This document shows positions 25,091 to 34,300 of a stretch of DNA of 64,000 bases, piece after piece. The translations under genes and the position numbers were made by a program. The notes beneath the pieces were generated by a model. That model searched no databases, was not told the DNA's origin, and was given only the letters and a program-made list of their open reading frames with translations. The stretch's first letter is position 1. Each line of letters starts with the position of its first letter. This DNA comes from Gammaproteobacteria bacterium (GTDB lineage: Bacteria > Pseudomonadota > Gammaproteobacteria > Francisellales > CACEW01), in NCBI GenBank assembly GCA_029256015.1, contig JAQSYQ010000003.1, positions 39,651 through 103,650 of the forward strand. Direction: 5' to 3'.

Positions 25091-26491
25091 ATGATGAAAT
25101 ATTTTGAACAGCCAAAGCGTCTATGGGTATTAATCTTTGCCAATCTTTGTGATGGCTTTAGTTATTATGGATGTATGACCATCCTTGCTTTATATGCCAT
25201 GCATATTTTTCAAATGACAAGAGATGATAGCTATCTGCTTTTTGGGGTCTATGCAGCTTTAATTTATTCCACTCCGCTAATAGGCGGCATTATTGCTGAT
25301 AAGTGGTTGGGAAACCGAAAAATTATGATTTTTTCAGGGGCTTTGGCAATAATAGGCAATCTTATATTGCTGTCTCATAGTCGTTATGGGTTTTCGCTAG
25401 GTTTGGCAACATCCGTTGTAGGCGCTGGTTTCTATAAAAGCAATTCCACTCACCTAATTGGGGCGCTTTATGCTGAAAACGATCCAAGAAAAGAAATGGG
25501 GTTCACCTTTTTATATGTTTTTGGCAACTTAGGGGCTGCCTTTGCTCCATTGGTATTTGGCTTTTTAGTTTATAAAGCAGGGTGGAGTGATGGCTTTTTG
25601 TTTAGTGCTTTTATCTTATTTGTGAGCCTAGTTTGGGTTATCTTTACCAAAGATATTGTTTTGGAGACCCCGCCATCTTTATCGCATAGTCCCTTTAAAG
25701 TAGCGGGCATATATCTTTTAATTATTTTGAGCTGCTTTTTACTCAGCATACCTTTTTATAAGACGAGTATTATTAATCCCGTTATGGCGATTTTCTTTGC
25801 GGGAATCATAGGCTATTTACTTTATGTATTAAAGCAATATCAAAGTATTGAGCGCAAAAGGCTGGCAGCACTTTTTACTATGGGCTTCTTTGGTATGTTC
25901 TACTTTGCCACAACCATGCAGGTTGAGACGACAGTAACTTTATTTATTCAGCAGGAGATCAATATAGGTAAAATTAATACTCACTTCCCAGCCAGTGTAT
26001 TTAGCACTTTATATTGTGTATTTGTGGTGGTTTTAGCCCCATTATCTGTATGGCTTTGGAACAGCTTTAAAGTTAAAAATATTAGAATTTCCTCTCCTAT
26101 CAGATTCGCCATTGGAATTTCAGTAGCTGCCTTGGGTATTCTGGGTTTCGCTTTTTCTTCCCTTACAAGCCTTGTTTTACTAGGGATTATTATAGGGTTC
26201 TTTTTATTGAGCGCAGGGGACCTTATTATCACGCCAGCAGTTTACACGACTTTAAGCAATAATGGCCCGGCAGGCTTTAAAACAAGCATAATGGGGCTTT
26301 GGTTTCTAGTTGTAGCTTTGGGAGGATATTTAAGCAGTATCTTATCAATGGCTTCTCATGCATTTGCTGAAAAAGTTTTTGTTTCAGCTCAGGCATATAC
26401 TGGCGTTTTTATATTTATTAGTGCATTCACAATTCTTATTAGTCTCGGATTAATGGCAATTGCCCCAAGGCTTAATAAGATATTGATATAG
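25091..26491 (+). CDS. POT/PTR-family proton-coupled peptide transporter
   Basis: 466 aa with 12 or more hydrophobic segments. The first helix has FANLCDGFSYYGCMTILALY, equivalent to the family E-R-F-[SC]-[YF]-Y-G motif but with the charged pair altered to C-D-G. The second has LIGGIIADKWLGNRK and the fourth-fifth GFYKSNSTHLIG. POT proteins take up di- and tripeptides. An ATG at 25094 is an equal alternative start. Peptide uptake would suit an amino-acid-dependent intracellular life. Confidence 0.8.
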   Translation: MMKYFEQPKRLWVLIFANLCDGFSYYGCMTILALYAMHIFQMTRDDSYLLFGVYAALIYSTPLIGGIIADKWLGNRKIMIFSGALAIIGNLILLSHSRYGFSLGLATSVVGAGFYKSNSTHLIGALYAENDPRKEMGFTFLYVFGNLGAAFAPLVFGFLVYKAGWSDGFLFSAFILFVSLVWVIFTKDIVLETPPSLSHSPFKVAGIYLLIILSCFLLSIPFYKTSIINPVMAIFFAGIIGYLLYVLKQYQSIERKRLAALFTMGFFGMFYFATTMQVETTVTLFIQQEINIGKINTHFPASVFSTLYCVFVVVLAPLSVWLWNSFKVKNIRISSPIRFAIGISVAALGILGFAFSSLTSLVLLGIIIGFFLLSAGDLIITPAVYTTLSNNGPAGFKTSIMGLWFLVVALGGYLSSILSMASHAFAEKVFVSAQAYTGVFIFISAFTILISLGLMAIAPRLNKILI

Positions 26492-26495
26492 GCTA

Positions 26496-27179
26496 CTAAT
26501 CAATTTTTAACTCATTTAATAGCCACATTTGGCCTTTAGCGGTTAGCAAGACTACTCGGTTTTTTTGTTTGGAGCAAAAAATTAGATGCTCATCGAATAA
26601 GTAATCTAATAATGCAGACCCTAGGCTGCCTGCTAGATGATGTTCTCGTTCAGTCCAGTCTAAACAAGGCTTAGCAAGAGGACGCTTTAAATTTGCTAGC
26701 TGCTTGCAATTGATGCCAAGGCTGTTGAAGTATAACTGACCCTTCTCGGTCAGAATAAACTTATCTTGTAATTGCTGTATATATCCTTGAGCAACAAACT
26801 TTTGAGTAATTTTGACGCCAAGCTCTCCTGCGAGGTGATCATAACAAGTTCTTGCAAAACGAATGTCTTTTGCTAATTTATTATGCCCTGGCAGGCATTG
26901 TTTTGATGGATCAGCTAAAAGGCTTAAGGATTCTAAAGCTTGAGCAACTTGCGCTGAGGCAATTCTATAATACCTGTATCGTGAAAATGACTTTACTGGC
27001 ACAATCAGCTTTGCAGCGAGTAGTTTGCTTAAGTGATTGCTGGCAGTTTGGGGTGAAATATTAGCAAACCGAGCTAACTCCCCAGCAGTTAAGGCTTTGC
27101 CATTCATTAAGGAAACTAGAATAGCAGCGCGACTTTTATCACCTATTAAACCAGCAATACAAGCTATATCTGTATCCAT
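26496..27179 (-). CDS. ArsR-family winged-helix regulator
   Basis: 227 aa. The N-terminal wHTH is canonical: GDKSRAAILVSLMNGKALTAGEL, then ANISPQTASNHLSKLLAAKL (recognition helix) and the wing FSRYRYYRI. A C-terminal region of about 130 residues with a few cysteines follows (KQCLPGH, GINCKQL, KPCLDW, LIFCSKQ) that could sense metal or redox state. It lies 12 bases after the DUF6058-like gene and probably shares its transcript. Confidence 0.82.
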   Translation of the reverse strand: MDTDIACIAGLIGDKSRAAILVSLMNGKALTAGELARFANISPQTASNHLSKLLAAKLIVPVKSFSRYRYYRIASAQVAQALESLSLLADPSKQCLPGHNKLAKDIRFARTCYDHLAGELGVKITQKFVAQGYIQQLQDKFILTEKGQLYFNSLGINCKQLANLKRPLAKPCLDWTEREHHLAGSLGSALLDYLFDEHLIFCSKQKNRVVLLTAKGQMWLLNELKID

Positions 27180-27191
27180 CTTTATCCTGCT

Positions 27192-27836
27192 TTATATTTT
27201 GTATTTTAATTCCGCAGCGATTACCTCGCGATATCGAGAGCTTATAGGAGCAAAATAGGGATCAAAATCCATTGCCGCGCTTTTGTAGGTTTCAATGGCA
27301 TTTTTAAGCTCCAATCGTTCTTCTAAGCTTAAAGCATGTTCAGCTTCTGTCTTTACTATATTGGCAATGGTAAGCCGCGACAACTGTTTTTTAGCCATGC
27401 AACTTATGGATATTTCCTTTAAACAAATTCCCCAGGTACCGTCCATAAGGTAAGACCACGCTTCATCTGCATTCTTGCAGCCTGGTGTTGCAGTATTTCC
27501 AAATGTCTCGTTATATTCTTCAATAAAATTCTCACGTATGAGTTGCGCTGTTTTGGTTAGGTCATAAAGTTTAAAAAGACCTCTCGCCTTATGGATCCAG
27601 CCTAATAAAGAAGGGTGATAATAATAGACAGATGTAGGACTAGCTGAATACTGAATTAGGGAATTAGTAAAAGCAGTAAAAGTTTGCATGCTATAAGAAT
27701 GTGGGGGCACACACTGGTTTTTTATTAATTTTAAAATAAAAGCTTCTTCTACTCCTGACTTCTGAGCCAGTTGAGCTAAAGTGTAATAGTGCTTATCTAA
27801 GTAGGTTTGCATTTCAATAGCAGTAGGGTTGTTCAT
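27192..27836 (-). CDS. DUF6058-like protein
   Basis: 214 aa from the ATG at 27836, chosen because AAGGATAAGGA lies just upstream; the frame extends to 27905 but without a ribosome site. The N-terminal segment YLDKHYYTLAQLAQKSGVEE with FILKLIKNQCVPP reads like a MerR-type HTH-like start, as in DUF6058 proteins, which are often found near natural-product genes. The rest is helical. Family assignment is from memory of the pattern and is moderate. It is first in a two-gene unit with the ArsR regulator. Confidence 0.55.
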   Translation of the reverse strand: MNNPTAIEMQTYLDKHYYTLAQLAQKSGVEEAFILKLIKNQCVPPHSYSMQTFTAFTNSLIQYSASPTSVYYYHPSLLGWIHKARGLFKLYDLTKTAQLIRENFIEEYNETFGNTATPGCKNADEAWSYLMDGTWGICLKEISISCMAKKQLSRLTIANIVKTEAEHALSLEERLELKNAIETYKSAAMDFDPYFAPISSRYREVIAAELKYKI

Positions 27837-27949
27837 ATTCCTTATCCTTATTGGTGGAAAGTTAAGAATATAGCGGTTTATTAGATGAGTTGTTTCACGC
27901 TGCATCGAAATATGCGGATTTGATTAAATCATTTCAAAAGCTTGAAGTG

Positions 27950-28095
27950 CGCGCTTATACATCACGTTGCCCGCAACGATGTTAGCGCGAAGAAAAAGCA
28001 CATTGCTAAAAAGCAATGTATATTGCGCCCTTATAGTTTTCGCTAACGCTCAATATTCGGGAGTTTTGGCGATTTTAGGCTTTGCCCTAAAATCG
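27950..28095. repeat. Cluster of three inverted repeats in a gene-free stretch
   Basis: The 385 bases between the starts at 27836 and 28222 hold no gene but three strong palindromes. At 27950-27989 CGCGCT/AGCGCG encloses ACATC/GATGT and GTTGC-CC-GCAAC. At 28000-28019 there is ACATTGCT-AAAA-AGCAATGT. At 28070-28095 there is CGATTTTAGG/CCTAAAATCG. A GTTAGCG-AA block near 27982 recurs inverted at about 28037. Only the downstream edge carries promoter-like AT-rich sequence for the next gene. Confidence 0.7.
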
Positions 28096-28221
28096 AATGA
28101 ATAGCTGATCATCGGTTATCTTTTTCTAATTATAGAAGTAATCTGATTTGCGTGTGCTCGGGTTTTAATTTAATTCATTTTTGATCATAATATAATCAAT
28201 AGAATGATAAATGGAGGTATC

Positions 28222-28521
28222 ATGAGTCGATATTCTTGCAATCTCTTTAAGAATGGAAAACTAATCGATAGCAACTGCGTTTTTGGTTTTGATGAGCCTA
28301 TGGGGACATTGCTCTTTCAATTGGGAGTAGAAGATGAAGACGGCGCCCCTATCATTTGGCTGGGATATGAATTTCTACAATTCACAAGCTTTACTAACTT
28401 GCTTTTAAAGCTTAAAAAACACAAGTTTGCTTTACAGGTTGATGAAAATACGCTGGCTTTAGCAAAGGACGAAATCTCAAAATTTGATTACAGCATTGTG
28501 AAAAATCTTTTAGTCCACTAG
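28222..28521 (+). CDS. Small hypothetical protein
   Basis: 99 aa from the ATG at 28222, which has a perfect GGAGGT three bases upstream-spaced site (28213-28218); the frame runs back to 28204 without one. Soluble, mixed alpha/beta, with one cysteine near the N-terminus (RYSCNLFKNGKLI) and hydrophobic FLQFTSFTNLLLKLKKHKF. Not recognised. A clear terminator follows at 28560. Confidence 0.6.
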   Translation: MSRYSCNLFKNGKLIDSNCVFGFDEPMGTLLFQLGVEDEDGAPIIWLGYEFLQFTSFTNLLLKLKKHKFALQVDENTLALAKDEISKFDYSIVKNLLVH

Positions 28522-28559
28522 AGCTAGGAATCCATTAAGCCTACCGGGCTTAATAGGCC

Positions 28560-28588
28560 GTGCGAAAAGGATATTCGCACATTTTTAT
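28560..28588 (+). terminator. Rho-independent terminator
   Basis: GTGCGAA (28560-28566) pairs with TTCGCAC (28574-28580), followed by ATTTTTAT. A second hairpin TTAAGCC-TACC-GGCTTAA lies just upstream. It separates the small gene at 28222 from the AlpA-like gene. Confidence 0.75.
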
Positions 28589-28612
28589 AAATCACCATGG
28601 AAGGAGGTTATT

Positions 28613-28798
28613 ATGCTAGATGTATATTATCGCTTACCATCTGTTAAAAAACTCACGGGCTTGTCTCGCACTACCATTTATGAACTGATTAGGGAAGGCA
28701 AATTTCCTAAACCCATTCCTATTGGTAAAAGAAGCGTGGCATGGTCAGAAATCGAGATTATGGAATGGCAGGAATATAGGAAAGCAATACGTCATTGA
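28613..28798 (+). CDS. AlpA-family prophage/island regulator
   Basis: 61 aa. The MerR-like HTH of AlpA is complete: YYRLPSVKKLTGLSRTTIYE, LIREGKFPKPIPIGKRSVAW and SEIEIMEWQEYRKA. AlpA proteins activate excision/integrase genes of P4-like satellites and genomic islands. AAGGAGG sits six bases before the ATG. No integrase lies next to it, so the element may have lost it or uses one elsewhere. Confidence 0.88.
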   Translation: MLDVYYRLPSVKKLTGLSRTTIYELIREGKFPKPIPIGKRSVAWSEIEIMEWQEYRKAIRH

Positions 28799-28889
28799 TT
28801 TTCAATTTAAGCGGTTGATAATCTGTCAGCACTGTCTTTCAATATGTAGAGTTAATTGTAAAAAGTGATGGCCTCTGCGATTGAGCTAA

Positions 28890-29102
28890 CTAGTTTTGAT
28901 AGACTGTTTCTTCTAGCCAGCGGCATAACTTGTACCAAAGCCACAGAAGTAATGGAATATAACCAAGAATAAATAATTGCCACGTTAGAGTAATATACCC
29001 TTTGGCATTTAGCAAAACCATACTTACAGGCCAAGGGAAATAAATAAAGGCATGATATATAGCTTTTATTAATTGCCAATATCCTTGAAGCTTTTTACTC
29101 AT
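28890..29102 (-). CDS. Small membrane protein
   Basis: 70 aa from the ATG at 29102 (GAGAAG upstream); a frame from 29147 adds 15 residues without support. Two hydrophobic segments (AFIYFPWPVSMVLLNAKGY and LFILGYIPLLLWLWYKLC) predict two membrane helices. A shifted frame over the same bases is also open but has no ribosome site. No family known. It is divergent from the KAP-type NTPase gene. Confidence 0.4.
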   Translation of the reverse strand: MSKKLQGYWQLIKAIYHAFIYFPWPVSMVLLNAKGYITLTWQLFILGYIPLLLWLWYKLCRWLEETVYQN

Positions 29103-29250
29103 TGGGTACTTCTCTTTTACAAACCATCTTAAAATCTGGCGAGCCAATATGTGGAGTTATACACGTTGCGTAAAGCCATAACAGCCCATTAGTATATCAG
29201 ACCTTTTTATATGATAGTATTTGTAATATTCAATTACAAAGGCTGACTGA

Positions 29251-31014
29251 ATGAGCGTTAAACAGTTTTTAATAACTATTTCTAGCATAGGACAATATTT
29301 AAAACTTCGGCTGCCGAGCGTTGGAGTCAAGACAGTCTTGACAATTGGATGGTTGATTATATCTGCGTTTATATTAGCCCCTATTTTACTAAAATTCTTT
29401 GATAACTTAAAAGGCCTATATTTTCAAAGGGTTTCATTTTTTGATGAATATTTTCATGTAAGCGTTATCCATAGCATAATATTATTGGCCTTAATAATTT
29501 GCCTAACCCCTACTGTAATAAAGATCTTTGTAGCGGTTAACGCCGAATACACAAGCTGCTTAAATTTAATAGATCGAACAAAAGAAATTGAAAACACTAG
29601 TTTATTGGAAGCTATATCAAATAGCAGAAACCGTGTTTTACTTCTTAATGGTGGCTGGGGCTGTGGTAAGACAACACTATTCCAAAAGCTTTTAAGATTT
29701 AAACTTAAAGGTGCTATTTTAGGATATAAGCTCATTTATATTTCAAGCTTCGGGATAAGCGATACAAGTGATTTAATTACCCAGATTCTTAACAAAACTG
29801 GATTTTGGGAGCATTTTAGTATTTTCTTTAAATTATTTCGTTTGGCTATTGAAAGTTCCATTCAATTTAAACAGAGCTTAATCCCAAAGCAATGTTTTAT
29901 TGTAATTGATGACTTTGAAAGATTAAAACCCTCCATGTATAGAGAAGTTTTAGGCTTGATTGACTATTTAGTCCATCAAAAAAATTGCCGCTTTTTACTT
30001 ATTTGTGATGAGAATAAAATAAAAGCACCCACATTTAAAGATTTCAAAGAAAAAGTTGTCGATAAAACTATACCATGCCCTATATCAAAAGAGCTTCTAT
30101 CACAAATCATTGATAGGCAATTTCCTGAACTTATTAAAATTAAAAATATTGCCCTCAAACATTCTGACGTGGAATACAATTTAAGATGTGTTAGTAGGTC
30201 ACTGAGCGCTTATCAAGAATTACAAGAAAAATTCCAAGGAAATATAAAGAAAGTAGATGATTCTTGTTCAAAAGTGGTTTTTACAATTATATGGCAAAAT
30301 TGGCAACCAGTTATTTATTGCTCTCTCTACTTAAAAGCAAGAAATAGCCTTGAAGAATATAAGAATGTACCGTCACTAGCTAAAGGTATAAGTGCTCAAA
30401 TACAAGCTGAATTAACAAAAAATGATAATGAAATGGTTATTAGAAATTCAGACCCTGTAGTGACATTAACCGTCCAATCTTTAGGTTCAGATTTCTCATA
30501 TCTTAATGATCAACTATCTCTTAATTCTCCACCAAATTGGCTGAAAATCTATTTGGAAACAGATAAATTTGATTTTAATGAACTTGTGAATGATCCAAGC
30601 ATAATATCAATATGTTATTATTATCTGATCAAAAAAATATCAAACTATGACGATGTGTTTTGTTCTAGCCTTTTTGATATTCTTGAATATATCGCAAAAA
30701 CAGACTACCGTGCTAACCCGTACGTTCAAATTCAAGTTTTAGACTTATTTTGCGCACTTTTAATAATGCTTAAAGTAAGTAAAATAAAGCGCCAAGGTAA
30801 GTTAAGGTCATTGCGTATTATCAAAGCCTTTTTTATTGAGAACTTCTCAATCCATGCGATAAATAAATCAATACCTGGGATGATGCACGAATCAAGAATG
30901 CTAACTTATAAATTAATTTCAGTTTTATATGGTGAGAATACTGTTAAGAGAAATGAAATCGTTAATTATGCGGAAAGAAGAATTAGGAAGCTAATACAAA
31001 AAACCAAAAAATAA
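29251..31014 (+). CDS. Membrane-anchored KAP-type P-loop NTPase
   Basis: 587 aa. Two N-terminal transmembrane helices (about residues 26-48 and 72-95) precede a P-loop NTPase domain with Walker A GGWGCGKTT (K140) and Walker B CFIVIDDFERL (D220-D221). The IDDFERL motif and membrane insertion near the P-loop are typical of the KAP family (Kidins220/ARMS and PifA), some of which block phages. The remaining 350 residues are helical and end very basic (RRIRKLIQKTKK). Codon use is AT-rich like the rest of the island. Confidence 0.72.
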   Translation: MSVKQFLITISSIGQYLKLRLPSVGVKTVLTIGWLIISAFILAPILLKFFDNLKGLYFQRVSFFDEYFHVSVIHSIILLALIICLTPTVIKIFVAVNAEYTSCLNLIDRTKEIENTSLLEAISNSRNRVLLLNGGWGCGKTTLFQKLLRFKLKGAILGYKLIYISSFGISDTSDLITQILNKTGFWEHFSIFFKLFRLAIESSIQFKQSLIPKQCFIVIDDFERLKPSMYREVLGLIDYLVHQKNCRFLLICDENKIKAPTFKDFKEKVVDKTIPCPISKELLSQIIDRQFPELIKIKNIALKHSDVEYNLRCVSRSLSAYQELQEKFQGNIKKVDDSCSKVVFTIIWQNWQPVIYCSLYLKARNSLEEYKNVPSLAKGISAQIQAELTKNDNEMVIRNSDPVVTLTVQSLGSDFSYLNDQLSLNSPPNWLKIYLETDKFDFNELVNDPSIISICYYYLIKKISNYDDVFCSSLFDILEYIAKTDYRANPYVQIQVLDLFCALLIMLKVSKIKRQGKLRSLRIIKAFFIENFSIHAINKSIPGMMHESRMLTYKLISVLYGENTVKRNEIVNYAERRIRKLIQKTKK

Positions 31015-31060
31015 TCATTATCCTAATATAGTCGAATAGATATTTTATAATCAGTAGATT

Positions 31061-31082
31061 TTGGGGGTATTATTGGGGGTAT
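31061..31082. repeat. Tandem TTGGGGGTAT repeat, candidate integrase-arm site
   Basis: TTGGGGGTAT at 31061-31070 is repeated at 31073-31082 as TTGGGGGTAT with a two-base spacer. Degenerate copies (TGGGGATAT and GGTGGTATA) occur at about 35351-35371 beside the second border repeat. Short G-rich tandem repeats of this kind are often found near attachment sites of tyrosine recombinases. Confidence 0.5.
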
Positions 31083-31170
31083 AAAAAATAATCCAATTTG
31101 CGATTTTATTATGCAGCAAGGCTTACAGTATGAACTTAGAATCCCTCTCTCGCCATAGAAATAAAATAGG
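31075..31170. repeat. Left border direct repeat of the RelA/SpoT-cyclase module
   Basis: About 95 bases aligning imperfectly with 35361-35463. Shared blocks include GGTATAAAA, AAGGCTTA, TTAGAAT, CCTCTCTCG and AATAAA, in the same order. The core GAATCCCTCTCTCGCCA resembles a tRNA-Ser/Leu 3' end. Together with the 35.4-kb copy it encloses exactly two genes. Confidence 0.55.
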
Positions 31171-31200
31171 GGCTTTGGGCCCCATTTTTATTTCTATGGC
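31152..31200. terminator. Long perfect hairpin after a tRNA-3'-like sequence
   Basis: GCCATAGAAATAAAA (31152-31166) is the exact inverse of the segment ending at 31200, with an inner GGGGC/GCCCC pairing, making a 49-base hairpin. It looks like the terminator that would follow a tRNA gene ending in GCCA at 31155. The rest of 31015-31365 has no coding frame I support. Confidence 0.55.
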
Positions 31201-31204
31201 TTTA

Positions 31205-31310
31205 AGGTGGGATTTGAACCCTATGCGAAGCATCTTGGGTTCGATAAAATCGTCTGGAACAGATTTTGAGCGTCGGAGCAAAGCGACGATGAGCTTCTCC
31301 TTCACCTTTG
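31205..31310 (-). repeat. tRNA-like remnant
   Basis: On the reverse strand the sequence reads like parts of a class II tRNA: a variable-arm-like GATGCTTCGCAT, then GGGTTCAAATCCCACC as a complete T-arm. The distal part (31262-31289) repeats 20190-20218 near the HigBA border in direct orientation. It does not fold into a full tRNA, so it is probably debris of earlier integrations. Confidence 0.35.
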
Positions 31311-31365
31311 TAATCTGATGGCAGCTTAGTACAACCAAATTCAACATTATCTTGAGGTGAGTTAG

Positions 31366-34300
31366 ATGAATTTACAAGAATATGAATACAAAGGACGTGA
31401 GCTTTATAATAGATTTGCTTTAACAGTTAAAAACCTTCTTGAATTGTTAATTTCACCAAAAGAATATCAGTTGCAGCAAATACAAAGTAGAGCTAAAGGT
31501 GCCAATTCGTTAAGAGTAAAATTAGCTACAGATGGCTTGCAGGCATCAGGTGAGGTTGAAGCTAAAATTAAAGACCTTGCTGGCTGCAGAATAATTTTTT
31601 ACTCAAATAATGACGTTAAAAAATTTATTCATTCAGAAGTAATTAGAGAGAATTTCGAAATTGTTAGCTATAAAGATCACTATCCTAAAGTATCTGATGT
31701 AAGCGGTCAAACTGATTCTAAATCAATAAGTAAGTACAGAGGAATACATTATTGGGTTAAATTAAAGCCAAATAGAATCGCTCTCCCTGAATATAGCGAA
31801 TTTGATGGTTTGCTTTGTGAAATTCAAGTTCATACTATCCTTGACCATGCTTGGGCAGAAATTAGCCATGATATTACATACAAAGGGCTTAAGCTTGATG
31901 GTTATGGTAAGAGACGTATGGATATCATAAATAAAAAGTCTGAAGAAATTATGGAAAAATATTTAATTCCGGCAGGCTATGAGTTTCAAAAGATTCAATA
32001 TGAATATGCAAGGGTTATGCAAGGGAAAGAGTACGCAAATATTGATGATCTGATCAAAGAGTTTAATACTGATAACGATAATAATAAAAGATATGAGATT
32101 TTAGAGAAATTTAAAGATTTTACATTAGGAGAAATTGATAATATAGATTGCCAATTCGAGAATATCATAGAGCTTATTAAAGTTGCTTTATCCTCTTCAA
32201 AGGGCTGCAGTATTACGCCTATAAAAACCCCATACGGGCTTGTCGCAGGAAAAACAACTTTAGATATTTTGAATGTTTGTCTCGACATTTTGGTATATGT
32301 TGGCTATATGAATATCGAAGAGACTTTCATTATTTTATCTGACATATTTGTTACTTACGCCACCGACCAAGCTGCTGAAGAAGAAATCTCAAAAGCTGTA
32401 GAAAAACTGGCAAATTACAATCTCGATGTTTTAAAAAAAGGAGGTTTTTACATTCAAGCTGTCTTAATATCAATAGTAGAGTCTTGGGGCAGTCAGGGTT
32501 TACTTAGGCTAAACAAAATAGTGTTAGCAATATGTAAAGCTACATTAAATCCAGCATTTGAGTCCACCTCTTGGACATATAATGCTGCAATCTTGAAGCG
32601 TGGCAATGTCCCAGTGACGGAAGAGTTGGCTGATATTCGTCAAAGAGCTATTAAGTTGCTCATACACTTATATGATTTAAATAATACTGAGCAAGAAAAA
32701 TTTGAAATAATCTCTGCTTTACAGGCAGCCATTCAATTCCCTATAGCAGTAAGACCTACCGATGAGCTAATTGCTATCATATTAAGTGATGCACAAAAAG
32801 TCGTAGATTTTTATACAAGCATTATTAGCTCCGAGCAGTATGGATTGCTTGAAAGTATAGAATATAAGATTTTTTGGTTATCTCGAACGGTTAAGGGCTT
32901 TATAAGTGGCATCGATTTCTCAGATGCTGTTAAAGGAAAAAGCGCTGAGCTTTTCGAAACTATTCAACAGTTTAAGAATGTGTTAAATAAAAATGATGAG
33001 TTTTTAGCTTATAAGATACTGATAGGTCATGAGTGTGTCCTTCCTGAAATATGGGAAGAAAACGAATATAAAATACAAGATGATGAGCCTATCAGGCTTA
33101 GGTACATTCAGGAATATATCAATTCAATTAATGAGAAAAATGCTCATCTTTGGAGCCAAAGAATTGTTGATTGGGCGCAATTACGCTCAAATAATCTTGC
33201 CACATTCTATTATTTTGAAAAATTTTTGAATGATCTGTCTAAATCGAGGCCTGAATTTATTACTCAACTTGTTGAAAATCATGAGGTAGAGGTTGAGGGA
33301 TTCTTAACGGGTATGCTGGATGGTTTATTTAAAAGCAAGGCTAAAGAAGCTGCATATTCATTAGTTTATAAATGGATTGAGCAAGGGAAGCATCTTTTTC
33401 AATGTGCCAGGCTTTATCAATTTAATACAAATCTTGATTTAGAAGTTTTAATAGGAATATTTAATAAGGCAAAGGCTTTAGAAGACAGGGATACTCTTAC
33501 ACAAATTCCTGCAGCTGCTGTTGTGAATTACATCGCTAATAACGAGCCTTCCCTTCAAGAGCTATTTATAAATTCCATCGAGAAGTTATCAGGTTTGAAT
33601 AATACTACGTGGATAAACGGTTTGTGGTTTCGTAAAAACCTGCCAGAATTTTTCTCTGGTTTAAGTCATAAAGGTATCGACATTATCCTAGATAATCTTG
33701 TGCCTATGGAATCTTTAGATTTTCATGCAGAAGCGATATTAGTCCCTATTGCTGAATACATTCCTGTAAGAGTTATAGACTTTTTTGGTAAGCGATTAAC
33801 TTTCAGTAAGCATAATAAGGGAGGGTATAATGCAATTCCTTATGAGTTTTCTCAATTGAGTAAGCCTCTTTCAAAGATTTCAGAACAAGCAGTTGATATA
33901 GTTTGCAATTGGTACCGAGAGACTCTTGATTATGAATTTGCTTATAAGGGTGCTCATTTACTGAAGAGTGTTTTTCCAGATTTTCCTAAAGCCTTCGAGC
34001 AAAAGCTTTTATCGCTGATACAAACTGGTGAAGATGTAAATCTACATTTTGTCATAGAAATTCTCAAAAGTTATGAAGGCGAGGTTTTTTTACATAATAC
34101 CTGCAGAGCACTTGTTGAAGTTTTGCCAGAAGGGAGTAATGAGCTTGTTGAAGTAAAAATTATTTTGCAAAGAACTGGGGTGGTAACAGGCGAGTTTGGG
34201 TTTGCGGAAGCTTATGAGCGTAAAAAACATGAAATAGAGGGCTGGTTAAAAGACAGAAGCGAAAAAGTTCGTATATTCGCCGTGGAGTATATTGCTGATT

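Noticed and set aside
27950..28095. CRISPR-like array
   Set aside because: The repeats are palindromes of different sequence and length, with no regular spacers and no cas genes nearby.
28852..29079. 75-aa reverse-strand frame overlapping the small membrane protein
   Set aside because: The frame at 28890-29102 has a ribosome site and two clean membrane helices; this one has neither.
31130..31318. Small frames on both strands between the KAP and RelA/SpoT genes
   Set aside because: They read through the long hairpin and tRNA-like debris and have no start signals.
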